64,000 nt of DNA from Roseibium alexandrii DFL-11 (GCF_000158095.2 NZ_CM011002.1:2371228-2435227); one strand, 5' to 3'; positions 1 to 9,576 are shown, counted from the first letter of the stretch. Notes: generated by a model not told the origin, from the sequence alone. Program-made: numbers and translations.

Positions 1-652
1 CAAACGTCATCAATGGCTGGTGCTTGTGGCCGTCAAACACCAGATGCTCGTAGACTTCATCGCAGATTGCATAGGCATCATGCTGTTTGCAGAGGTCTGC
101 AATCAGACCAAGCTCGGCGTCTGAGAAAACCTTGGCGGTCGGGTTCATCGGGTTGTTGATCAAAACGGCTTTGGTCTTGTCCGAGAACGCAGCTTTCAGA
201 GCGGCTTCATCCAGATGCCAGTGCGGAGGTGTCACACGGACGCGAACCGCGATGCCACCGGCGCGTTCCACCAGCGGAAGATAACAATCATAAAGTGGCT
301 CGATCAAAACCACCTCGTCCCCTGGAGAGACAAGCGACATGACCGCATCTGACAGGGCCTCGGTTGCTCCTGATGTCACAAGCACTTCGGTTTGCGGATC
401 GATCTCCAGGCCATAAAACCGTTTGTTGGCATCGGCGACCGCTTGCCGCAACTCCGGCAGCCCGAGCATGGGCGGGTACTGGTTCGGCCCATCCATCAAG
501 GCTTTGGCGGCCGTCTCTCGAATGTCTTCAGGTCCATCGACATCCGGAAAGCCCTGACCGAGATTGACGGCCCCATGCGCCATCGCAAGGCGCGACATGG
601 TTTCAAAAACAGTGGTCTGAATGCCGGTGAAAACCGGATTGGTCGACTTCAT
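1..652 (-). CDS. PLP-dependent class I/II aminotransferase (C-terminal part outside the window)
   Basis: A fold-type I aminotransferase reads on the minus strand from ATG 652 and runs off the window at base 1, so about 217 N-terminal residues are visible. Seen: an N-terminal NLGQGFPDVDGP segment, the cofactor-loop motif TSGATEAL, the NNPMNPTAK stretch and ICDEVYEHLVFDG, where the conserved Asp and Tyr contact the PLP ring. The PLP lysine lies beyond the edge. These motifs are typical of the kynurenine/methionine aminotransferase group, but the substrate cannot be told from this fragment. GGGGA just upstream supports ATG 652; an in-frame ATG at 715 is an alternative. The gene is divergent from the alpha/beta hydrolase at 853. 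Confidence 0.9.
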   Translation of the reverse strand, partial: MKSTNPVFTGIQTTVFETMSRLAMAHGAVNLGQGFPDVDGPEDIRETAAKALMDGPNQYPPMLGLPELRQAVADANKRFYGLEIDPQTEVLVTSGATEALSDAVMSLVSPGDEVVLIEPLYDCYLPLVERAGGIAVRVRVTPPHWHLDEAALKAAFSDKTKAVLINNPMNPTAKVFSDAELGLIADLCKQHDAYAICDEVYEHLVFDGHKHQPLMTF

Positions 653-852
653 GATATCCCCGATGTTTGCTCCGGCTTGTTTAGTCTGAATTGGCCGAAC
701 CGTCGAGGCCTTCATGGGCAAACCGAACACCGCAGATATTTGACAGCCTTGGGCTGCCCCCTTCAGATGGTTCTGAGCGGAATCGGCACGCGTCGGGCAC
801 AAAACGGTGGCCCGGCAGCTCGGGTCGGTTGCTTCCGATTGTTGAGGTAGAA

Positions 853-2319
853 ATGTTGAAGTTTATCCACCGCCCTGTGTTGCGCGTTCTCAAGTTTGCC
901 GGGTTCACGGTTCTTGGCGGCATCGTCGCGATCATCGCCGTTGCGATCTTCTATTTGAACAGCCTGTCGGATCTGGAGCCCTGGCACACGGTCCACCTCA
1001 ACGAGGATTATTCGGCGGACGGGGCCGTCAGCTCCTTCCCCGACTACCTTGCCATGGAGGACCGCCTGTTTGCCGAACTCCAGGACGAGTTGATTTCCAA
1101 ACTCAGTTTCGGCCCCAAGGATGAAGTCAATCGTTTCCAGCCTGACAGTGTTTCAAATCCGCTGACCTGGCCGTGGAATTGGAACCGGTCGTTCATGATT
1201 GAAACCGAAAGCCCCACTGCGTCCGTCTTATTGCTCCACGGCATGTCGGATTCCCCCTACAGCCTGCGAGAAATAGGGCAATCCTTGCATGAAGCCGGGG
1301 CCAACGTGCTCGGTCTGCGTCTGCCCGGACATGGCACGGCGCCAGCCGGTCTTCTGGAAACCAAAGCAGAGGACATGATTTCCGCGACCGCGCTCGCTGC
1401 CAGGCATTTGAAGGCGATGCAGCCGGACAAACCGCTTTATGCGGTTGGCTACTCCAATGGCGGCGCCCTTTCGGTCGTGCACGCACTCCGGCAGTTGGAG
1501 GACCCGTCTCTTGCGAAAATCGACCGGATTATCCTCTTGTCCCCCGCGATCGGGGTCACACCGGCTGCGGCCTATGCGCCAATCGCCATTCAGCTCGGGC
1601 ACATTCTGGGTGTCCAGCGTCTTGCCTGGAGTTCTCTCGGACCGGAATACGACCCTTACAAATACACGTCCTTTGCCATCAATGCCGGCTATGTCACCCA
1701 TCAGCTGACGATGGAGATCCGATCGCGCATGGATGCGGCCACGGCGGATAGATCGGTTGCCGCTCTGCCACCAATCCTTGGATTCTCATCTGCAGTCGAT
1801 GCGACCGTGATCACCCGGGACATGATTTCAAATCTCTATGCCAAGCTGTCTGACAACGGATCGGAACTGCTCTTGTTCGACACAAATCAGTTTCTCACAA
1901 AACGTCCGTTGCTCTCCGATGATGCGGCAGATTTTCTGGACCCGCTTGTGACAGACACAGCCCGCACCTACACCTTGCGCGTTATCACCAACGAAGAGCC
2001 ATCAGACCGGAAGACAGTCTTGAACACGTATGTTCCCGGCACCAACAACCCGGCTGTGCAACGCCTTGATCTGTCCTGGCCGCGCGGCGTTTTCTCGATG
2101 GCACACATCTCGCTCCCCTTCTCCGCAGAAGACCCGCTCTACGGCATAATCCCGCAGCCGGAGATTTCCAGGCTTCAGCTGGGCGCACTTGCGCTGCGCG
2201 GGGAACGCGGGATTTCAGAAATTCCAGCCGGTGACATGCTGCGCATGCGATGGAACCCATTTCATTCAATCATGATGTCGGAAACACAGAGTTTCTTGGG
2301 GCTCGGCGCTGAGGATTGA
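853..2319 (+). CDS. Membrane-anchored alpha/beta hydrolase
   Basis: A 488-residue serine hydrolase, probably an esterase or lipase, held in the inner membrane by one N-terminal helix (about residues 12-35). Seen: oxyanion-hole segment LLLHGMSDSP near residue 128, nucleophile elbow GYSNGG with Ser201, and candidate acid and base Asp316 (SAVDATV) and His418 (FSMAHIS). The open frame extends upstream to 691, but that extension has no hydrophobic start and lies over the divergent promoter region. ATG 853 puts the transmembrane helix at the N terminus, so it is preferred. It converges on the binding-protein gene at 2599, with a MITE-like element between them. The substrate is unknown. Confidence 0.85.
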   Translation: MLKFIHRPVLRVLKFAGFTVLGGIVAIIAVAIFYLNSLSDLEPWHTVHLNEDYSADGAVSSFPDYLAMEDRLFAELQDELISKLSFGPKDEVNRFQPDSVSNPLTWPWNWNRSFMIETESPTASVLLLHGMSDSPYSLREIGQSLHEAGANVLGLRLPGHGTAPAGLLETKAEDMISATALAARHLKAMQPDKPLYAVGYSNGGALSVVHALRQLEDPSLAKIDRIILLSPAIGVTPAAAYAPIAIQLGHILGVQRLAWSSLGPEYDPYKYTSFAINAGYVTHQLTMEIRSRMDAATADRSVAALPPILGFSSAVDATVITRDMISNLYAKLSDNGSELLLFDTNQFLTKRPLLSDDAADFLDPLVTDTARTYTLRVITNEEPSDRKTVLNTYVPGTNNPAVQRLDLSWPRGVFSMAHISLPFSAEDPLYGIIPQPEISRLQLGALALRGERGISEIPAGDMLRMRWNPFHSIMMSETQSFLGLGAED

Positions 2320-2331
2320 AGCTGTTGAACC

Positions 2332-2601
2332 TAGGCCGTGTGGACGAATTGGAGATGCATTTCGCCGGGATTTGCATCGTTCAAGATCAAGGAAATCCGG
2401 TGATGGTGATGCTTGTGCATCATCAAGACGGATTTGCGCTGGAATTGAGCAATGCAAACACGGCCCAAAGGGTGCGACAAGTGCCGGCGATCTGGCACCG
2501 CCGGTCCCTTGACCGTATATCGGTACGCTCTGCAGGACCGCCGCCGCCATATCTTGGCACTTGTCTCACGAAATACGTCGCCAATTCGTCCACACGGCCT
2601 A
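2332..2601. mobile_element. MITE-like element with 33-bp imperfect terminal inverted repeats
   Basis: Positions 2332-2364 and 2569-2601 are inverted copies matching at 30 of 33 bases, with the outer 21 bases identical (both read TAGGCCGTGTGGACGAATTG inward). Each end carries TA just outside GGCC, as expected for a TA target duplication of IS630- or IS5/IS427-type elements. The inside is about 200 bp with no convincing gene. The right end supplies the TAG stop of the minus-strand gene at 2599. I infer a non-autonomous transposon remnant; the parent IS family is a guess. Confidence 0.65.
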
Positions 2602-3318
2602 ACGTTCCATCGTGTGCGTTATTTGTATCCGCCCCTCTTTCAATTCGGTCAGCAGCCACTCGATCCGTGGCACCAGCGCGCGATGGCGCCGATTTAGGTA
2701 GTGATAGAATTCGACCGAACGAAGCTGTTTTGAGCCCTTGTAGATCCGCCCATTGCCAACGGTTTGCATGACGGTATCACCGGGATTTTCGGCAGCGATT
2801 ACGATGTCCAAGCGATCCAACTCCAGCATTTTGAACAGCATGTCAGGGCTCTCAACGGGCGTGACGTCCGGGAGTTTTGCGGTCATGCGCTGTGCGAACA
2901 ATGCACCATCAACATACCCGACCCGGTAGCGGCCCATCTCGTCCAGCGCCAGTCCTGCCAGTTGCGGATCATTTGTATAAGCATAGATGGGGAGGGAAAT
3001 AACCGGGATCTCGACCCGGACAATCTCGGTAAAGTGGTCCCCGACCTGCCGGATTCTCAGCAGTTCGCCATCTGCTGCGCCGCTTTCGACCTCTTGGATG
3101 GACCGGTTGGGTGTAAGGTAGAGCACGGAAAACTGTACGCCAATCGCAGCATAGGCCTCCCGGAGCAGCCTCAGCCCCTCCATATTGTGGCGCATCCCCT
3201 CAACGGCGGTAAACTTGAAATAGGTCTCCGACGTGGCACGGTCTGATAGCCCTATGATCAGCGGCAGGACAATACAGACGGCCCATAGAAGTTTTTGCAA
3301 ACAATCATTTCTTGTCAC
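2599..3318 (-). CDS. Orphan periplasmic solute-binding protein, family 3-like
   Basis: A 239-residue secreted protein with a signal peptide (about residues 1-31, cleavage near SDRATS) and a type II periplasmic-binding fold resembling amino-acid binding proteins. Seen: the repeated PNRSIQEVESGAADGELLRI pattern, the hinge YRVGYVDG and the late segment EFYHYLNRRHRALVP. It is clearly paralogous to the protein at 6899-7660, which has GNRSLVIS, KVDGELVRIGAV, LRVGYLEG and PMFHYLHEKQADLVP at matching places. The start is GTG 3318 after AGAGGAGC. There is no permease or ATPase nearby, so it may sense rather than import. The stop codon lies inside the right end of the MITE-like element, so the C terminus may have been reset by insertion. 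Confidence 0.75.
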   Translation of the reverse strand: MTRNDCLQKLLWAVCIVLPLIIGLSDRATSETYFKFTAVEGMRHNMEGLRLLREAYAAIGVQFSVLYLTPNRSIQEVESGAADGELLRIRQVGDHFTEIVRVEIPVISLPIYAYTNDPQLAGLALDEMGRYRVGYVDGALFAQRMTAKLPDVTPVESPDMLFKMLELDRLDIVIAAENPGDTVMQTVGNGRIYKGSKQLRSVEFYHYLNRRHRALVPRIEWLLTELKEGRIQITHTMER

Positions 3319-3553
3319 GCGCAGCTCCTCTCAAAGAGCCCAGAGGCAAGTATTTAAAATAATATCGCTTAAATTGCAGTATATGATTTTTTCTACCTTA
3401 CGTAAATTTCCAATATCTCACTGTTGGCCACCGGCAGGCTCGGCGCACATTAAAAATTCATTTAACATTCCCTTCATGGGCCACTCTTATGTTTTTCTTC
3501 AAATGGGTCACAACCGGCAGCCCCTGTCGGGATCTCATACCGGAGGATAGATT

Positions 3554-5341
3554 ATGCTTGGCGTTATCATCGGCTTGGTCGCCATCGTGCTGGGAGCCAG
3601 TGCGTTGCTCAGGCGAGGCGGTCCGGCTGCCGGCAGTTCCCGGGTGTCCAAGATCCTTACAGGGAAGCCAGTCGGCGTTTTTCTCGTGCTAATTGGCGGC
3701 TTCATGCTGATGTCGACGTCTTTCATTTTCGTCGATGCCAACAGCGTCGGTCACCTCAAACGCATCTACGCTTTCAAGGAACTTCCCCAAGGCCGGATAA
3801 TCGCGCTTGAGGGCGAAAAGGGCCCGCAAGCCCAGATCCTTGGCCCAGGCTTCCACTTCATCCCGTTGGTTCGCGTTATCTATGATTTTGAGGAGTGGGA
3901 TGTCATCTCCATCCCGGAAGGCTACTACGGCCAGCTCACAGCGCTGGACGGCGACGCCATGCCATCGGGAATGTTCATGGCGCCCGCGATCTCAGACTCA
4001 GAGGTCGGCGACATGCTCAAGGCAGAGAGCTTCCTTACAAAGGGGGGGCTGCGCGGTCCGCAGGAAACCGTCTTGAAGCCGGGGCAATACCGCCTCAACC
4101 GGTATCTGTTTGACCTGCGCCTTGATGAAAACACGAATGCAACCATCATCCCGGCAGGACATGTCGGTGTGGTAAAATCCAATGTCAGCCAACCCGGCAT
4201 TAATTGTGTTGAGGAAGAAGTCTCTGCCTCAACGGCCTCGCGTGAAGCCCTAACAGTTCCGCTGGTTCCGCGCGGCTGCGTCGGCATCTGGAAAGAACCC
4301 CTCTTTCCTGGTGCATACTACCTCAACCGTCAGGCCTATGAAGTCACGCTGGTCGACACGCGGGTGCAGACCTGGGAATACAAGGGCGGATATACCAAAC
4401 GCATCATCGACCTATCCGTAGACCAGCAGGGCAACATTCAGCAGAATGAGCGTTCGGTTCAGGAACGCATTCCGGATGATGCGGCTGACCGGGCCGTTTA
4501 TGTCAAAGTCGAAGGCTGGGATATACCACTGGAACTTCGCGCGCTCGTGCAAGTTGACCCAACAAACGCTCCGGTGGTGGTTGGCTCGGTCGGCGGTTTG
4601 GGCGAGATCGAGAACCGTATTTTGACACCAGCAATCCGGTCGATCGTGCGCAACGTCGCAGGCGCCTCCATCCGGGTCCCGGACAAGAACGCTGATGGAA
4701 CGCCCGTCGAACCGGCTCAGTTCACCGTGCGCCCGACACGGGTTTTGGACCTCATTGAAAACCGCGATGCGCTTGAGCAGACCATTGAGCAACAGATCAA
4801 GATTGAAGGCAACAAGGCCGGCGTGAACATCCGTGAAATCCGGCTCGGTGAACCGGCCATCCCGCCGGAACTTCTGGTGTCCCGTCTCCGGGTTCAATTG
4901 GCCGACCAGCTCTCAACCGCCTATGAACGCGAAACGGACGCGCAGCAAAAACGGATCGAGACCGAACAAGCCCGATCAACCGCCGACGAGCAACCCCGTT
5001 TGGTGGAAGCCCAGATCGCTGTGCAGGTCGCCAACCAGCGCGAACAGGAACGCGCGGCTCTCGGACGGGCAGAACGTCAATATCTGGAGGAACTGGCCCG
5101 CGGTCAGCGCGCGCAAGTTGACGTTCTCGGCCAGGACCGGGTTGCGCTCTTGCAAGCACTTGAAAAGCTCCTGACATCCCTGGAACGCAAACCGGAACTC
5201 GTCGGCCTCGTCGGCAAACTCGTGCCGAACACTGTTGTGGGTGGTGACGGTGCGGGCCTCGCCGGAGCAGCTGCTCTTCTGGGGGCCAGTATTGGTGGGC
5301 AATCCTCTGCTTCGGGAACACCGCGGACGCCTTCGCAATAG
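3554..5341 (+). CDS. SPFH/Band 7 domain membrane protein
   Basis: A 595-residue stomatin/flotillin-like protein, likely a scaffold of membrane microdomains. Seen: two hydrophobic N-terminal segments (about residues 2-18 and 40-60), two tandem segments with a GPGFHFIP / FPGAYYLN pattern, an SPFH core around residues 320-445, a charged Glu/Arg/Gln-rich coiled coil (about 455-560) and a Gly/Ala/Ser-rich tail. The coiled coil (YERETDAQQKRIETEQ, ANQREQERAALG) is typical of oligomerising SPFH proteins. There is no NfeD partner next to it. It stands alone, followed by a 238-bp gap before the cyclase gene. Confidence 0.85.
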   Translation: MLGVIIGLVAIVLGASALLRRGGPAAGSSRVSKILTGKPVGVFLVLIGGFMLMSTSFIFVDANSVGHLKRIYAFKELPQGRIIALEGEKGPQAQILGPGFHFIPLVRVIYDFEEWDVISIPEGYYGQLTALDGDAMPSGMFMAPAISDSEVGDMLKAESFLTKGGLRGPQETVLKPGQYRLNRYLFDLRLDENTNATIIPAGHVGVVKSNVSQPGINCVEEEVSASTASREALTVPLVPRGCVGIWKEPLFPGAYYLNRQAYEVTLVDTRVQTWEYKGGYTKRIIDLSVDQQGNIQQNERSVQERIPDDAADRAVYVKVEGWDIPLELRALVQVDPTNAPVVVGSVGGLGEIENRILTPAIRSIVRNVAGASIRVPDKNADGTPVEPAQFTVRPTRVLDLIENRDALEQTIEQQIKIEGNKAGVNIREIRLGEPAIPPELLVSRLRVQLADQLSTAYERETDAQQKRIETEQARSTADEQPRLVEAQIAVQVANQREQERAALGRAERQYLEELARGQRAQVDVLGQDRVALLQALEKLLTSLERKPELVGLVGKLVPNTVVGGDGAGLAGAAALLGASIGGQSSASGTPRTPSQ

Positions 5342-5579
5342 CGCCCGCTGGATTGGAGGCCGGGCGTATTAGTTTGACACGCTCAGGCCTTGGCCTCCTG
5401 ACCACATCTAGGAATGATGATCCTTGTTTGTTTCAAGACATCGACTTCGCCGCAAACGCCCCTATCATTGTCCAAAAGCATTCTTGTTGCCGCATTAGAC
5501 TGGACCTTGTTTGGCAGAACCTGCGCCGCCTAACACACAAAGAGCCGTTTTCCGCAGGGATCAGGCTTCAGCCGAGGAG

Positions 5580-6872
5580 ATGTCGCGCCTCGAGACCGCT
5601 GAACGGGCCGGGCTCAAGCTTGCTGTCCTGTGCCGAACCGCGGTCATTGGGGTCAGTGCTGTCTATTGGGTTGCAGCAACAACCCTGATCGGGGCCTCGG
5701 TCTCTCTCACCGCCATGGGCATATTGGCCAGCCTCACGATCTATGGAGTGATCGCGTATTTTCTCATCGGAACGCGCCTAGACCGCTGGTGGCTCAAGTA
5801 TACGATTTACACCATCGACATCCTCGCCGTTTGCGCAGCCTTCGCCCTCCTCCCCCTCCGCCAGGGCCAGGACATTCCGCAAATCATCGCGTTCCGGGCC
5901 TATGGCATTCACTTCCTTTTTCCGCTGATCGCCATGGCCTGTCTTTCGTTGTCCTGGCGTCTGGTTTTGTGGAGCGGTTTTGTCGCTTTGGCAGGCTGGT
6001 TCACTGCCTACTGGTGGGTCCTGCAGGACATGCCGCGCATCATCGAATGGCGTGACTTTCCAGACGATCCAACCACTGCAGACTACGAAACCCTGTTCCT
6101 GTCGACGGAGTTTGCGGGCACCGGAAACCGGACCGGGGAAGCCGGCATGTTGTTCCTCGCCTCAGCCGTGCTGGCTCTTGCGGTCTATCGGGCACGGCGC
6201 GTGTTTTTTGCGCAGCTCAGAGCCGAGCAAGCGCGCGAGGAGGCGCAAGCAACTAGAGAGCGTGCAACTAGCGTTCTTGGAAAATACGTCCCGGAGGCTG
6301 TGGCGATGCGCCTGGTTAACGACACTCAGGCGATGGTCCCGCAAGAGGTACACGGCGTTGTTTTGATCGCTGACATTGCCGGGTTTTCCGACTTCGCGTC
6401 CGGCAAGCCTCCGACCGAAGTGATCGGACGATTGAACGACTTCCTCGATCTGGCGGCAACGAGCGTTGCCACACATAACGGTGTGGTCATTCTGTTCACC
6501 GGCGATGGATTGCTGGCAAGCTTCAATACCCCAATTCCGATAGAAACCCCGGAACGCGCCGCTCTGGCTTGCGCCCGAGATCTGGTTGCCCATGCCCATT
6601 CCGAAGGGTTCCAATTGCGCGTGGGGCTTGCCAGTGGCCCGCTGGCGGCCGGCAGCGTCGGCTCTTCCGAGCGCCAGGCGTTCACCGTTTACGGCGAAAC
6701 CGTCAACCGGGCGGCCCGGCTTGAGGCCTTGGGCAAAGAACTCAAGGCAGCAATCATCGCGGATACCGGCGTTGCGCAAACGTCAGATGAAATAGAACTG
6801 ACCCTTGCCGGTGAACACCAACTCAAGGGTATTCCCGGCAGCTGGCCAATCTGGACGTGGCGTCCGGACTGA
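5580..6872 (+). CDS. Membrane class III nucleotide cyclase with non-canonical substrate residues
   Basis: About six transmembrane helices (residues 10-215) precede a class III cyclase domain at the C terminus. The metal-binding ADIAGF and TGDG aspartates and the transition-state Asn/Arg of TVNRAARLE are present, so catalysis is plausible. The two base-selecting positions are unusual: the usual Lys before GD is Leu305 (VVILFTGDG) and the usual Asp of GDTVN is Glu373 (GETVN). Substrate preference for ATP therefore cannot be assumed. The frame opens with TTG at 5511 (453 residues). ATG 5580 follows GAGGAG at very short spacing, so the exact start is uncertain. It converges on the binding-protein gene at 6899. 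Confidence 0.8.
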   Translation: MSRLETAERAGLKLAVLCRTAVIGVSAVYWVAATTLIGASVSLTAMGILASLTIYGVIAYFLIGTRLDRWWLKYTIYTIDILAVCAAFALLPLRQGQDIPQIIAFRAYGIHFLFPLIAMACLSLSWRLVLWSGFVALAGWFTAYWWVLQDMPRIIEWRDFPDDPTTADYETLFLSTEFAGTGNRTGEAGMLFLASAVLALAVYRARRVFFAQLRAEQAREEAQATRERATSVLGKYVPEAVAMRLVNDTQAMVPQEVHGVVLIADIAGFSDFASGKPPTEVIGRLNDFLDLAATSVATHNGVVILFTGDGLLASFNTPIPIETPERAALACARDLVAHAHSEGFQLRVGLASGPLAAGSVGSSERQAFTVYGETVNRAARLEALGKELKAAIIADTGVAQTSDEIELTLAGEHQLKGIPGSWPIWTWRPD

Positions 6873-6898
6873 TCCGCCGGAGGACAGCAGAACAAAAA

Positions 6899-7660
6899 CT
6901 AATCGGCGCTAGGGTGGCCTTGACCGGTGATCATGGCTTCTAGAGCGGTCTCCACGATTTTCTCCAACTCACCGCTACCCCGCATTTCTGCCAGAATAGC
7001 GGCGAGTTGCGGTACGAGGTCCGCTTGTTTTTCATGCAAATAATGAAACATCGGTTCCACTTGGAACGGCCGCCCCAGGGGAACTACGTCGGTTAGACCG
7101 AGTTCGGCTATGGCCAGCGCACCGTCGATTTGATCACTGACGACCGCATCGAGACGGCCAGCCGCGAGGAGACGAAAAAGCTCGGTCTCCGATTGCCCGG
7201 CCCACAAGTTCTCAAAACCTTGTGTGAACTGTTCCGCTTGAACAATACCTTCCAGATAGCCCACACGCAGCTTCGCAAGATTTCCAGTTACAATCTGATC
7301 TTTATCGGCGGCGCGCACATAGACGACCCCTTTCAATTCCATGTTAGGGACCGGCACTTGCACCAAGGTAGGATAGTGCTCTTTGACTGCACCAATACGG
7401 ACGAGCTCACCATCAACCTTGCCGCTCGATGAAATCACCAGAGACCTGTTTCCAGACGTTGGATAGATCTCGACCGGAATGCCCAAGCGCTCATAGGCTT
7501 GTGTCATGATGATCTCGGCGATCTTAGTCAACGGCGAGTTTTCGATCGTCGAAATCACGAGCGTGTCCTGCTCTGCCTGAGAAGGAAAAGCCCAAACCAA
7601 CACCACAAAGCAAAATGCATAGAAACGACACAACATAAACTTCGTATTCCGCCGCACCAA
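6899..7660 (-). CDS. Orphan periplasmic solute-binding protein, family 3-like
   Basis: A 253-residue secreted protein with a hydrophobic signal (FCFVVLVWAFPSQA) and a periplasmic-binding fold, paralogous to the protein at 2599-3318 over its whole length. Seen: GNRSLVIS, VDGELVRIGAVKEHYP, LRVGYLEGIVQAE and MFHYLHEKQADLVPQL. No ABC permease or ATPase is near; the neighbours are two nucleotide cyclases and a SulP transporter, so either transport with distant partners or ligand sensing is possible. The start is GTG 7660 after GGAAATTG; ATG 7636 is an alternative that keeps the signal peptide. Confidence 0.75.
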   Translation of the reverse strand: MVRRNTKFMLCRFYAFCFVVLVWAFPSQAEQDTLVISTIENSPLTKIAEIIMTQAYERLGIPVEIYPTSGNRSLVISSSGKVDGELVRIGAVKEHYPTLVQVPVPNMELKGVVYVRAADKDQIVTGNLAKLRVGYLEGIVQAEQFTQGFENLWAGQSETELFRLLAAGRLDAVVSDQIDGALAIAELGLTDVVPLGRPFQVEPMFHYLHEKQADLVPQLAAILAEMRGSGELEKIVETALEAMITGQGHPSAD

Positions 7661-7928
7661 TTTCCGTTTCGTACAATAAGATTAAAAACCACAAAAAAGA
7701 TAATGATTTCAAAATCCAAGCTCTTGCTGAAATACTTCCCGAATTTCTAAGCATTTCTTACAGGGAACATTTGTTGAAACCGGCGCGTTCCCGCCGTTGC
7801 ATGGCTGACCGGCACCCCGAGCCTTGCTGCGGCGCAATATTTCCAGTAAAAGACAATCAACTTGACTGAGGTCAGTCTGCCGTGGGGGGCCAAACCGCGG
7901 CCCAAGACCCGCCAAACACACGCTAGAT

Positions 7929-9527
7929 ATGTTGGAGCCCGCCTTGACCGGACGAGCCGAGGCCGTTGCGCCTGTTCAATCGACAAAACTCGATGCTGCG
8001 CGCATCAAAACCGAACTCCTTGCCGGGCTCACTGTTGCGCTTGCACTGGTTCCCGAAGCAGTTGCCTTTGCCTTCGTCGCAGGGGTCAATCCCTTGGTCG
8101 GCCTTTACGCTGCCTTCTTCGTCGGCCTGATCACCGCCTGCATTGGCGGCCGCCCCGGCATGATCTCCGGCGCAACCGGCGCGCTTGCCGTCGTGATGGT
8201 CTCGCTCGTTGCGCAACACGGAGTTGAGTACCTTTTCGCCACCGTTGTGTTGATGGGGATCATTCAGATCGCCGTTGGCGTATTGCGCTGGGGCAAGTTC
8301 ATCCGCATGGTGCCGCACCCGGTCATGCTCGGCTTCGTAAACGGCCTTGCCATCGTGATTTTCCTTGCCCAGCTTGGCCAGTTCAAGGTTCCGGACGGCG
8401 CTGGCGGCCAGGAATGGATGACCGGCTCACAGCTCTATCTGATGCTTGGCCTGATCGTGCTGACCATGGCTGTGATTTACCTGCTCCCCAGATTTACAAA
8501 GGCGTTTCCAGCACCACTTGCCGGCATTCTCGTTGTTTCCGGCTTGGTCCTGGGCCTCGGCCTGGATACCCGTTCGGTTGGAGATCTCTCGTCTATTGCC
8601 GGCGGTCTGCCGACCTTCCACATCCCGATGGTGCCGCTGAATTTCGAAACGCTGCAGATCATTCTGCCTTATGCGATCATCCTGGCCGCGATCGGTCTGA
8701 TTGAATCCCTCCTGACGCTGAACCTCGTCGCCGATATGACCAACACCAAGGGCGGCGCCTCCAAAGAGTGCTTGGCTCAGGGAACAGCAAACATCGTCAC
8801 CGGTTTCTTCGGCGGCATGGGCGGTTGCGCCATGATCGGTCAGTCAATGATCAACGTGAAATCCGGTGCGCGCACCCGTATCTCCGGTATTGCTGCGGCA
8901 CTGTTCCTTCTGTCCTTCATTGTGGTTGCCTCCTCGCTGATCGAGCAGATCCCGGTTGCCGCCCTTGTAGGCGTCATGTTCATGGTGGTCATTGGCACGT
9001 TCGCCTGGACCAGCTTGAAAATTATGCACAAGATCCCGCTGACCGACGCGCTGGTCATGATCATTGTCACGGGCGTCACCGTTTATGCCGACCTTGCCGT
9101 TGCCGTTGTGGTCGGTGTGATCATCTCTGCGCTTGCGTACGCCTGGAACGCCGCTAGCCGCATCAATGCAAAGATCGGCAAGAGCAAGGAAGGCTGGAAG
9201 GTCTACCGCCTGGAAGGCCCGCTGTTCTTCGGTTCCACAACCGGCTTTGTTGACCTTTTCGATCCGCAAAATGACCCGGAAGACGTTGTTGTCGATTTCA
9301 TGGACAGCCGCGTCGTTGACCACTCAGGCCTGGAATCAATCGACGCGATCGCCTCCAAGTATCTGGCAGCCGGCAAACGCCTGCACCTCCGTCATCTGTC
9401 TCCGGACTGTCAGAGGCTTTTGAACAAGGCCGGCAATCTGGTGGAAGTCTCCGTCCTGGAAGATCCGGACTACGAAATCGCTGTCGATTACGGCCATACG
9501 TTTGAAACGCCTGAAAAAGCAAAATAA
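7929..9527 (+). CDS. SulP/SLC26-family anion transporter with STAS domain
   Basis: A 532-residue inner-membrane transporter. The N-terminal hydrophobic domain (about residues 25-405) holds the SulP signature region EAVAFAFVAGVNPLVGLYAAF and the conserved SGATGALAVV segment. A C-terminal cytoplasmic STAS domain (about 420-530, core VVVDFMDSRVVDHSGLESI) follows. Bacterial SulP proteins carry sulfate, bicarbonate or dicarboxylates; the substrate here is not deducible. There is no carbonic anhydrase or sulfur-assimilation gene beside it. It starts at ATG 7929, and a strong intrinsic terminator follows at 9577-9612. Confidence 0.9.
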   Translation: MLEPALTGRAEAVAPVQSTKLDAARIKTELLAGLTVALALVPEAVAFAFVAGVNPLVGLYAAFFVGLITACIGGRPGMISGATGALAVVMVSLVAQHGVEYLFATVVLMGIIQIAVGVLRWGKFIRMVPHPVMLGFVNGLAIVIFLAQLGQFKVPDGAGGQEWMTGSQLYLMLGLIVLTMAVIYLLPRFTKAFPAPLAGILVVSGLVLGLGLDTRSVGDLSSIAGGLPTFHIPMVPLNFETLQIILPYAIILAAIGLIESLLTLNLVADMTNTKGGASKECLAQGTANIVTGFFGGMGGCAMIGQSMINVKSGARTRISGIAAALFLLSFIVVASSLIEQIPVAALVGVMFMVVIGTFAWTSLKIMHKIPLTDALVMIIVTGVTVYADLAVAVVVGVIISALAYAWNAASRINAKIGKSKEGWKVYRLEGPLFFGSTTGFVDLFDPQNDPEDVVVDFMDSRVVDHSGLESIDAIASKYLAAGKRLHLRHLSPDCQRLLNKAGNLVEVSVLEDPDYEIAVDYGHTFETPEKAK

Positions 9528-9576
9528 GAAGCAATGCTTCGGACTGCCGAGCGGTCCGCCTCATTTGTTAGACAGA

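Noticed and set aside
7864..7877. GACTGA-GG-TCAGTC inverted repeat before the SulP gene
   Set aside because: Arms of only six bases and no second copy; could be chance.
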